DNA of 8,345 nucleotides. Origin: Holophagae bacterium (lineage in GTDB: Bacteria > Acidobacteriota > Thermoanaerobaculia > Thermoanaerobaculales > Sulfomarinibacteraceae). The position numbers were made by a program, and so were the translations under genes. The first letter of the stretch is position 1, and each line of letters opens with the position of its first letter. Below the pieces are notes generated by a model, which searched no databases, was not told the DNA's origin, and saw only the letters and a program-made list of their open reading frames with translations. Positions 1 to 6,111 of the stretch are shown here, piece after piece. The stretch spans positions 1 to 8,345 of the forward strand of contig JAUWTC010000087.1 in NCBI GenBank assembly GCA_030609785.1. The letters run 5' to 3'.

Positions 1-782
1 GCGGCCTCCTGGGATGGCTGATGGAACGTGGCCTCGGGATCATAAGGGTGGGGTCCCGGCCGCAGAAAGATTTCGGCAAAGACCCGGCGCTGTTCCGCCC
101 GAACACCTCCGAGTCGCACCAACTCCAGTGTCGCCACGACCAACGCCACCACTTCTTCAGGATCGGTACAGGTGTCCAAATGGCGAAGCAACGGCATCAA
201 TTTGTGTTGGTGAACGGTATCGTAGAGTTCCCGCATCTTGTCCTGGACCTTGAATCGTAAAGGGATCACATGAAGAGGCGGCGGATTTGCCACCGCAAAA
301 CGGTCCATGACCTCCAGGTATGTTCTCGCCAGAACCCTGAGGTCGACATCTTCCCAGTCCAACTCAAGTTCTCCACCGAGACCCTGGACCCCAATATTGG
401 GCTCCCAAAGGCATCGCCTTACGACGTCGGCATCGTAGAGATACTCCGCAACCTCTTTGACGCGTCGATACTCGAGCAGCCGGTTGACCAGCTCCTGGCG
501 GGGATCGTCTTCGCCTCCTTCGCCGGAAGCCTTGGGGAGCAACGTTCGGGACTTGAGGTGAAGGAGCCAGGAGGCCATCCACAAGAACTGCCCCGCCAGC
601 TCAAGGTCCAGCCGTTTCATTTCTCGAAGGTGCTGATGGTACTGGTTGCAAATGCTGGAAATTGGGATGTCATGAATTGAAAAACGGTTTTTGCGAATGA
701 GATGCAAAAGCAGATCCAAAGGTCCATTGAAGTCCGGAACCTCGATAGCCGGCCCGATGCCGTTTGTGTCCATTGATGCCAT
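1..782 (-). CDS. scpA: Segregation and condensation protein A (ScpA), 3' end cut by window edge
   Basis: Kleisin subunit of the SMC-ScpA-ScpB condensin, which bridges SMC heads and helps compact and segregate the chromosome. About 260 residues are visible. The N-terminal kleisin signature is clear: FNGPLDLLLHLI at residues 18-29, DIPISSICNQY at 38-48, and GQFLWMASWLLHLKSRTLLP at 64-83. The C-terminal winged-helix segment is also present (EEVVALVVATLELVRL, then EQRRVFAEIFLRPG). Since ScpA proteins are usually about 250-280 residues, only a short tail is missing; a downstream scpB would lie off the left edge but is not seen. ATG at 782 is chosen; ATG at 773 and GTG at 791 are in frame and no start has a convincing ribosome binding site. 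The gene is divergent from the exonuclease gene. Family assignment is firm; the exact start is not. Confidence 0.93.
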   Translation of the reverse strand, partial: MASMDTNGIGPAIEVPDFNGPLDLLLHLIRKNRFSIHDIPISSICNQYHQHLREMKRLDLELAGQFLWMASWLLHLKSRTLLPKASGEGGEDDPRQELVNRLLEYRRVKEVAEYLYDADVVRRCLWEPNIGVQGLGGELELDWEDVDLRVLARTYLEVMDRFAVANPPPLHVIPLRFKVQDKMRELYDTVHQHKLMPLLRHLDTCTDPEEVVALVVATLELVRLGGVRAEQRRVFAEIFLRPGPHPYDPEATFHQPSQEA

Positions 783-797
783 GCCACTCACGCGAGA

Positions 798-803
798 AGT
801 ATA
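798..803 (-). promoter_or_regulatory. Candidate -10 element for scpA
   Basis: On the minus strand this reads TATACT, a five-of-six match to the sigma-70 -10 consensus. No good -35 hexamer is seen 16-19 bases upstream (the best is TTCGAG at 19 bases) and there is no extended -10 TG. If used, transcription would begin near 790-792, leaving a leader of under 10 bases before ATG 782, or none before GTG 791. The rest of the divergent spacer (783-940) shows no other convincing promoter on either strand. Confidence 0.25.
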
Positions 804-940
804 ACCTGCCGGACCTCGGGCACTCGAAATTCTGAAAGCTCATTGACCCTATTCAACCTCACAGGAATCGGTTGGGTTAAGATCGCCCCCTGCCGAACCC
901 TGATCTGATCAGCCAACATAGGGGCTCGGGTTTTGGCGGC

Positions 941-947
941 AAGGAGG
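941..947 (+). promoter_or_regulatory. Ribosome binding site deciding the exonuclease start
   Basis: AAGGAGG is a near-perfect Shine-Dalgarno sequence lying six bases before GTG at 954. It rules out the longer reading from TTG at 933, which lies upstream of this site, and favours GTG 954 over the in-frame ATG codons at 975 and 981. Confidence 0.8.
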
Positions 948-953
948 ATATTC

Positions 954-1550
954 GTGGAGATCTGGGACGGGCAGATGAACATGTTTGACGACAATCCCCA
1001 ACGGACGGTTTCCGCTGGGAAGAAGGTCGTAGTTTTCGACCTGGAGACCCAGAGATCTTTCAAGGACGTCGGCGGCCGAACTCAGATGCATCGATTGGGG
1101 GTTTCAATCGGTGTCGCCTATAGGTATGACACGGACGATTACCTGACCGTTACCGAGGAGCAGATCGGAGATTTGATCGAGCTCCTTCAGGAGGCCGACC
1201 TGGTGGTCGGATACAACATCAGAGGTTTTGACTACGAAGTACTCCGAGGTTATTCGGACGTAGACCTGGCAGCGCTTCCAACCTGTGACTTGATGCTCGA
1301 CCTCGAGGCCCGTTTGGGCTTTCGGCCGAAACTGGAGAGCGTCGCATCCTCGACACTCGGAACGGGCAAATCTGCGGATGGCCTTCAGGCCCTGGAGTGG
1401 TGGCGTCAGGGTGAGATTGAAAAGATCGCCGAATATTGCAAGGAGGACGTCCGGGTCACCAAGGATCTCTACGATTTCGGAAAGAGAAACCGGTGTGTCC
1501 TGATCTCTCGATTCGGCGGCAAACCAAGACAGGTTGATGTTGAGTGGTAG
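954..1550 (+). CDS. DEDDy-type 3'-5' exonuclease domain protein (RNase H-like fold)
   Basis: A 198-residue stand-alone exonuclease domain of the DnaQ/DEDD superfamily, expected to remove nucleotides from a 3' end by two-metal-ion catalysis. All three Exo motifs are intact: Exo I FDLET (Asp29, Glu31), Exo II GYNIRGFDYEVL (Asp93), and Exo III YCKEDV (Tyr161, Asp165), where the tyrosine makes it DEDDy. The segment GTGKSADGLQALEWWRQGE (136-154) and the VEW C-terminus recall a widespread group annotated 'ribonuclease H-like domain-containing protein', related to PolB-type proofreading domains. The start is GTG 954, set by the AAGGAGG site. It has no polymerase or helicase domain and no signal peptide, so it acts in the cytoplasm. 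Substrate (DNA or RNA) and pathway cannot be told. It is followed at once by the tandem hairpins. Confidence 0.88.
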   Translation: MEIWDGQMNMFDDNPQRTVSAGKKVVVFDLETQRSFKDVGGRTQMHRLGVSIGVAYRYDTDDYLTVTEEQIGDLIELLQEADLVVGYNIRGFDYEVLRGYSDVDLAALPTCDLMLDLEARLGFRPKLESVASSTLGTGKSADGLQALEWWRQGEIEKIAEYCKEDVRVTKDLYDFGKRNRCVLISRFGGKPRQVDVEW

Positions 1551-1561
1551 GGACATCGCGC

Positions 1562-1609
1562 ATCGCCCGAAGGGCGATCACGGCGAAGCCGTGAGGTCGC
1601 GAAGCGACC
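1562..1609 (+). repeat. Three tandem perfect hairpins with identical GAA loops
   Basis: Three perfect inverted repeats lie end to end: stem ATCGCCC, loop GAA (1562-1578); stem TCACGGC, loop GAA (1578-1594); stem GGTCGC, loop GAA (1595-1609). Stems are 7, 7 and 6 base pairs with no mismatches. The stem sequences differ completely while the loop and the closing C-G pair are constant, so the structure rather than the sequence is shared. The second and third contain GCGAAGC, known as an unusually stable DNA mini-hairpin. They begin 12 bases after the exonuclease stop and end 45 bases before the ribosome binding site of the small membrane gene. No T-tract follows on either strand, so this is not a standard intrinsic terminator. 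It could be a REP-like element, a transcript-end structure, or a leader element for the next gene. Confidence 0.8.
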
Positions 1610-1665
1610 AGCGTGGGCAAAGGGCCTGCTCGGTATCGGCTGCGGAGTGAATTGAAGGGGGTCTG

Positions 1666-1974
1666 ATGATTCGGTGGATCGAAAAATCGGAGCCGGCGGC
1701 GGAATCTCAGGTCCACCTGATGCTGGCTGGGGTGATGTGGGCGTTGGTGGGTGCGGTGTTGGTGGCCTTCGGTAGCCCGTGGCTGTGGCAGTCATCGACT
1801 CCCGCCACGCCGTGGCTGTTCGGACTGGCGCTGGCGATCGGCGCTTTCAAGGCCCGCTTCGTGTGGCTTTTCGACACTCTGCCTCGATTTCGTTTCTTGT
1901 CGGAAAATCAGGCCGGTTCAAGATCTCGAGGGTCTTTCCTGAACCCAATCTCAAGATTTCCAGAACCGTTCTGA
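1666..1974 (+). CDS. Small membrane protein of unknown function, C-terminus possibly abnormal
   Basis: A 102-residue product that I cannot assign to a named family. AAGGGGG at 1655-1661 lies four bases before ATG 1666. Two hydrophobic segments (about residues 18-36 and 48-62) suggest two membrane helices, with a basic KARF at 65-68 after the second. Codons up to about residue 72 end mostly in G or C, like the neighbours. After that (from about TLPRF) third positions become mixed and the protein turns polar and low in hydrophobic content. This tail, from position 1847 on, lies antisense to the last 42 codons of cheR. The simplest readings are a gene that lost its original 3' end and now runs into cheR, or a natural convergent overlap. 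The N-terminal two thirds are probably real coding sequence; the tail is doubtful. Confidence 0.55.
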   Translation: MIRWIEKSEPAAESQVHLMLAGVMWALVGAVLVAFGSPWLWQSSTPATPWLFGLALAIGAFKARFVWLFDTLPRFRFLSENQAGSRSRGSFLNPISRFPEPF

Positions 1975-3073
1975 ATTCGGCCTCGGCCCGCCCCGACCAG
2001 CCGACAGCTTCGAGGCACTGCCCGAGGCGATATCGTACCTGGTAGTAGTCCGGTTGGAGATACAAAGAGGCGCGATAACACCGAAGCGCCAATCGAAGAT
2101 CGTCTCTCATTTCCGCCCGGTGGCCCTCGACGGCAAAGGACTCCGAATCCTTGGCGCCGCCTTCAGACTCAGGTCTATTCGGTTCGCGTGGCAGAGCCTC
2201 CGGCGCAGCGTCCGACCCTCCAAATACTCCAGACCGCCCGTTGACCGACACAGTTGGGGTCATCTCTCCGCCATCCCGCCTTCGGTAAACGAATACGCCG
2301 TTCCGTTCTTCAGCTTTCATGCCTGGGGCCACGTGCATCAAACTTTCAGAAGGGCCGACGAGAAGAAACCCACCAGGAGCGAGGATCTTCTGGATACTCC
2401 GGACGACCCTGGCTTGTGATTCCCTTCGGAAGTAAATCAGTACGTTTCGAAGAAAAATGATATCGAACGGCTGCCCGGGAACCTCAAGAGGCTCTCGAAT
2501 CAGGTTGAGCGAAGCATAGCGAATGTGGGAACGGGTATTGGCCTTCAGTTCAAAGGCTCCTGACCGCATCGTGAAATGCCGCTCGAGATACTCGGCCGGC
2601 ACGCGCCGAACAGACCTCGGAGAGAAACGAGCCCTTCGCGCGGCTTCGAGGGCGTCGGCATCGACATCGGTACCCACCACAGACCACCGAACTTTGGTCC
2701 CGCCGAGGCATTCGTCGAGCACCACGGCCAAGGTCGCCGGTTCCTCCCCTCGGGCACAGCCTGCCGACCAGACCCGGAGGGTAGTACGGCCCGATGCCAC
2801 CAACTCCGGGACGATGCTCTCGCTCAGACACCTGAATTGTTGTGGTGCGCGAAAAAGAGAACTCTCCTTAACGGTCACTCGACTGAGAAGGACCCTCCAC
2901 TCGTCGCTTTCCGGATACCGCCGCAGGGCATCGACATAGGCGTTGGTGTCCTTGAAACCACGGATTGCTGCCCGGTTCCCGGCCCAATCGGTCAGGCGTT
3001 GCAACTCTCGATCGGGAAGGACGATTCCGCTCATTCGCTCGACCAGCAACATCAACTTCCGACCCGGAGTCAC
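1847..3073 (-). CDS. cheR: CheR-type chemoreceptor methyltransferase with C-terminal TPR region
   Basis: S-adenosylmethionine-dependent glutamate methyltransferase acting on the receptor encoded in this operon. In its 408 residues are the N-terminal helical CheR domain (1-80), including the substrate-side segment VTVKESSLFRAPQQF (66-80; consensus T-x-x-x-x-FFR), then motif I WSAGCARGEEP (102-112), the acidic SAM-binding GTDVD (134-138), LRNVLIYF (208-215) and GGFLLVGPSESL near 236-247. A Ser/Glu/Pro-rich linker (about 265-320) leads to a TPR-like helical region (about 325-375; LALRCYRASLYLQPDYYQVRYR is cut here to its idea: paired helices with YL-P and AEAEF). CheR-TPR proteins are typical of Frz and Wsp systems. 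GTG 3073 overlaps the cheB stop in a GTGA junction, indicating translational coupling. It is the last gene of the operon. Its final 42 codons overlap the convergent membrane gene. Confidence 0.92.
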   Translation of the reverse strand: MTPGRKLMLLVERMSGIVLPDRELQRLTDWAGNRAAIRGFKDTNAYVDALRRYPESDEWRVLLSRVTVKESSLFRAPQQFRCLSESIVPELVASGRTTLRVWSAGCARGEEPATLAVVLDECLGGTKVRWSVVGTDVDADALEAARRARFSPRSVRRVPAEYLERHFTMRSGAFELKANTRSHIRYASLNLIREPLEVPGQPFDIIFLRNVLIYFRRESQARVVRSIQKILAPGGFLLVGPSESLMHVAPGMKAEERNGVFVYRRRDGGEMTPTVSVNGRSGVFGGSDAAPEALPREPNRPESEGGAKDSESFAVEGHRAEMRDDLRLALRCYRASLYLQPDYYQVRYRLGQCLEAVGWSGRAEAEFRTVLEILRLGSGKTLEILNRPDFPTRNEIEAECRKATRSGP

Positions 3074-4089
3074 CGACGGCCCCCGCCTTCAATGTGGTTC
3101 TTGAGGACCGCACCCAATGCCGCCGGTGGCTTTGCAATCGTTGCGGCGCCCCGCTTGATAGCGGCCCCGGGCATGCCGAACACGGCACTTGTCGCCTGAT
3201 CCTGAACCAGGGTCAGACAGCCAACTCGGTTGAGACTCAGCAACCCTTCAACCCCATCAATACCCATACCCGAGAGCAAGACTCCGGCAGAGCCTTCTGG
3301 TTTCGAACAGGCAAGCGAGTGGAAAAGATGATCCACCGAGGGCCGGTGTCCGTGATTCGGAGGACTCTCCCGGTTAAAACGAATGACAGGTCCCTCTGAG
3401 ATCTCGAGGTGGGCCCCGGGCCCAGCCAATCGAACTCGGCCGGGTGACAGGAGTTCTCCGTCCTTGGCGATGTCGACGTCGGCCCAAGCGAGAATCCCAC
3501 CCAACCAATGAACGTATTCGGACTCGAAACCTTCGCTGATATGTTGGACGATGACAACTGCGGTATTTTCAAGCGCCTTCCCGACACTCTTCAGCATTTC
3601 ACTCGTTGCCTCGGGTCCGCCGGCGGAGCCGCCCACCGCGATCAGGTCCAAGCCATTTTTGAGGCCCAGGGGAATTCTTCGACTTTGGCCGGAGACGTCG
3701 ACGCTGCCATTTCTCATGCCTTCGAGCGCAGAAACGAGGGTTGAGCAAAGGGCTTCCCACCCCTGCTGACTCCTGGGTTTTTCCAGAGAAATACAATGTT
3801 CCGGCCACAGGGTTGGTGCCTGGTCCAGATCTCCAATTGGTAGAAGAACGACCGCCGGGATTGGTGACCGATCGAGGTGCGCTGCCAAAACAGGCCAGGA
3901 GTCAGCCTCACTCCGGTCCAGCCCGATGACCACAGCGTCTACCGACTCACGGACTGCGCCGTTTTCCAGGAAGATCGAGACGGGATGGCTCCCTTTACAG
4001 ATCAGGTTCTCCGATGCTCCGACCGTTTGTTTCAAAAGGGCCCGAATGGAAGCGGACTGATCGAAGACTGCCACCCGAAAGGGATTCAT
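3070..4089 (-). CDS. cheB: CheB-type chemoreceptor methylesterase with degenerate receiver domain
   Basis: Removes methyl groups from receptor glutamates (and may deamidate glutamines), opposing CheR. The C-terminal esterase domain (about 146-339) has the complete triad: Ser155 in GGSAGG, His183 in VQHIS, Asp278 in SGMGIDG, plus the typical DQATSAVFGMPGAA segment. The N-terminal 105 residues align with a receiver domain, but the acidic pair reads Asp10-Gln11 and the phosphorylation site is Gly56 (VDAVVIGLD) where CheB proteins have Asp; Lys104 of the KP motif remains. It is therefore a pseudo-receiver, probably not controlled by CheA phosphotransfer. At 339 residues it is near the usual family length. 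ATG 4089 overlaps the cheA stop (ATGA) and its own stop overlaps the cheR start (GTGA). The esterase assignment is firm; the loss of phosphorylation is inferred from missing residues. Confidence 0.94.
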   Translation of the reverse strand: MNPFRVAVFDQSASIRALLKQTVGASENLICKGSHPVSIFLENGAVRESVDAVVIGLDRSEADSWPVLAAHLDRSPIPAVVLLPIGDLDQAPTLWPEHCISLEKPRSQQGWEALCSTLVSALEGMRNGSVDVSGQSRRIPLGLKNGLDLIAVGGSAGGPEATSEMLKSVGKALENTAVVIVQHISEGFESEYVHWLGGILAWADVDIAKDGELLSPGRVRLAGPGAHLEISEGPVIRFNRESPPNHGHRPSVDHLFHSLACSKPEGSAGVLLSGMGIDGVEGLLSLNRVGCLTLVQDQATSAVFGMPGAAIKRGAATIAKPPAALGAVLKNHIEGGGRR

Positions 4090-6074
4090 CGGCGGCCACC
4101 AAGCCGGTGAATGAGGGCAACCAGATCCCCACCGTCAAGGTTCTGCTTGGCCAAGTAGGCATCTGCTCCTGCCTCGAGTCCGGCCATCCGGTCGGAAGCT
4201 TGATCACGAGTCGATACCACAACCACGGGGAGATGCTCCCAGTGCACGGAGTCACGAACCCGACGTGTCAACTCGAGGCCATCGATGCCGGGCATTTCGA
4301 TATCGGTGACAAGGCAGTCGATCCCTCCTCCCTCGAGCACCAACAGCGCATCCTCCCCTGACGCTACCGATGTGACCTCGAGATGAGCATCCATCAGGAT
4401 CCGACGAAACATCTCTCTGGTTATTCGCGAATCGTCAACCAACAGGACCTTGAGAGCCGGGGGCGGAGCTGACCTCTGAACAAATGGTTGAGTCCCGTGA
4501 TCAGTGGATTGCACGAAATGCTGAAGATCGAGCACTCCGATCGGGGTGCCATCCTCGGTCAGCGCCAATGCCTCGGCCCCCTGGACCTTGCCGACGGACC
4601 GGGGCCACGGATGAAGAAATACCTCTTCTTCCCCAAGTACGTAATCGACGACCAGGTCAAGCGGAACTCCTGCAGTCGTCGCATGAATGACCACAGAAGC
4701 GCTCTCCTCCGGCTTTCCAAACCTCGAGCCCAGGTGCACACGGAGAGCAGAGCCTCCCCCGTTACTCTCTCCCTCATCGGCCGAATTCCGGGTAGCCCCG
4801 GGACCACTGAAGGATTGAACCTGATGGGAAGGAATGCCGACATGAAAACCACCCGCACCGACAACCAGAATCGACTCCCCCCGTCGGGTCACCGGGAGAT
4901 CGAGCGTGACACAGGTTCCCTCCCCCGGTGTGCCGTCTATCCAAACGTCACCCCCGACCTTCCGCACGGCATCGGCCACCGAGTCCAGGCCAATGCCACG
5001 ACCTGAAACTGCAGAGGCCCTTTCCCGGGTGGAAAAACCGGGCTGAAAAAGCAACTGACGCACGGCATCGTCGGCCATGTCGTCGGCAATCGCCGCAGTC
5101 ACCAATCCACGATCCACCGCCTTTTCCAGAACCGTGCGTGGATCAATTCCACGCCCGTCGTCACTGACAGTCAAACGAACCCGTTCCGCCAGGGTCTCGG
5201 CGCAGAGTGCAAGGGTGCCGGATGGACTCTTGCCCAAGGCCTTGCGTTCGGACTCTGGTTCAATTCCGTGGTCGACGGCGTTTCTCACCAGGTGCAGCAG
5301 GGCCTCCTTGAGAGCATCCATGATCCGCCGATCCAGGCGACACCGAGTTGCTTCCACCTGAACGTTAACCGTTTTCCCAAGAGACGACCCCAGTTCCTCC
5401 GCGTGGCGGCCGAGACTGGACAACAGCGGCCGCACCGGCTGGACTTGAATCGATAGCAGGCTCCGCAACTGCCGTTCTATCAGGCGGTCAAATCGGGTCC
5501 GTTCTCGGTCGGTTCTCAAAGCCAAGCGACGGAGACGGAGTGCAAGGGTTGCCAGAACCTGTTCGGGATGGTCGTCACTGACGCCTGACTCAGCGGTACG
5601 AGCGATGCCGTACAAGTCTTCGACCATCACACCGACGCCCCTGCCAAGGAAGCTGAGACGTACGGCCTGGTCGGAGGCCCGATCCAGGACTTCCCGAGGG
5701 ACGCGAGTACCCGCCATCGGTTCAGTCGTCGTTACGTCCGGCGCCGTGATGGACTGGCCGCCATCCTGTGCGGCGACGTCGTCTCCTCGAATAGAACCGA
5801 CCATGGTGCGGACCCGCTGAACCAGGTTCAGTAGATCTTCAAAACCCTGATCCCCGGCCACATCAAATGCGTCTTCGGCCTGATGGCAGGCTTCCGCGAT
5901 TTCAATCAGCCCCATCATCCGACTGGCGCCCTTGAGAGTGTGCAACTCCCGGCGGGCACTCCTCCACTCTTCACTGTCCTGGGCGGGCGCTACTGAGCCC
6001 AGGATCTCATCCAGATGATCCAGCCGGTCAACCGCTTCCGCCAGGAACAGTGGGAGCAGATCGTCAGCCTGCAT
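4086..6074 (-). CDS. cheA: Hybrid chemotaxis histidine kinase CheA with C-terminal receiver domain
   Basis: Central kinase of the system, 662 residues. Domains in order: HPt (1-100) with phospho-accepting His45 in ELHTLKGASRMMG; an acidic/threonine linker (100-123) with no P2 regulator-binding domain; a divergent dimerisation region (124-235); HATPase (about 240-396) with the N box HLVRNAVDHGIE (Asn265, His269), DDGRGID (305-311) and SGRGIGLD (357-364); a CheW-like coupling domain (about 397-525); and a receiver domain (541-662) with Asp547-Asp548, phospho-acceptor Asp591 in TDIEMPGIDG, Ser621 and Lys643. All key residues for phosphorylation are present. The layout matches FrzE and WspE (CheA-CheY fusions); the receiver may be the output or a phosphate sink. 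ATG 6074 follows the receptor gene after 37 bases, with GGTGAG close by as ribosome site; TAGGAAG lies further upstream. The stop overlaps cheB (ATGA). Confidence 0.96.
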   Translation of the reverse strand: MQADDLLPLFLAEAVDRLDHLDEILGSVAPAQDSEEWRSARRELHTLKGASRMMGLIEIAEACHQAEDAFDVAGDQGFEDLLNLVQRVRTMVGSIRGDDVAAQDGGQSITAPDVTTTEPMAGTRVPREVLDRASDQAVRLSFLGRGVGVMVEDLYGIARTAESGVSDDHPEQVLATLALRLRRLALRTDRERTRFDRLIERQLRSLLSIQVQPVRPLLSSLGRHAEELGSSLGKTVNVQVEATRCRLDRRIMDALKEALLHLVRNAVDHGIEPESERKALGKSPSGTLALCAETLAERVRLTVSDDGRGIDPRTVLEKAVDRGLVTAAIADDMADDAVRQLLFQPGFSTRERASAVSGRGIGLDSVADAVRKVGGDVWIDGTPGEGTCVTLDLPVTRRGESILVVGAGGFHVGIPSHQVQSFSGPGATRNSADEGESNGGGSALRVHLGSRFGKPEESASVVIHATTAGVPLDLVVDYVLGEEEVFLHPWPRSVGKVQGAEALALTEDGTPIGVLDLQHFVQSTDHGTQPFVQRSAPPPALKVLLVDDSRITREMFRRILMDAHLEVTSVASGEDALLVLEGGGIDCLVTDIEMPGIDGLELTRRVRDSVHWEHLPVVVVSTRDQASDRMAGLEAGADAYLAKQNLDGGDLVALIHRLGGRR

Positions 6075-6111
6075 ATCTCACCAGCTTCCTACTGGAACCA
6101 CGAGCCACGAT

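Noticed and set aside
270..680. Plus-strand open frame of 136 codons
   Set aside because: It is antisense to scpA, which is clearly recognisable across this stretch.
843..883. TTGACC at 843-848 and TAAGAT at 878-883 as a promoter for the exonuclease gene
   Set aside because: Their spacing is 29 bases, far outside the usual 16-18, and neither has a good partner at the right distance.
905..912. CTGATCAG palindrome before the exonuclease gene
   Set aside because: An eight-base palindrome is common by chance and is not part of a larger symmetric site.
1104..1556. Minus-strand open frame of 150 codons
   Set aside because: It lies antisense to the exonuclease gene, whose three catalytic motifs and ribosome site are intact; no recognisable protein features.
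1562..1609. Reading the hairpins as an intrinsic terminator or a CRISPR array
   Set aside because: There is no T-tract on either strand, and the units are adjoining hairpins with different stems, not repeats separated by spacers.
2576..3199. Plus-strand open frame of 207 codons
   Set aside because: It is antisense to cheR and cheB, which have full motifs and catalytic residues; the product is Pro/Arg/His-rich with no family signature.
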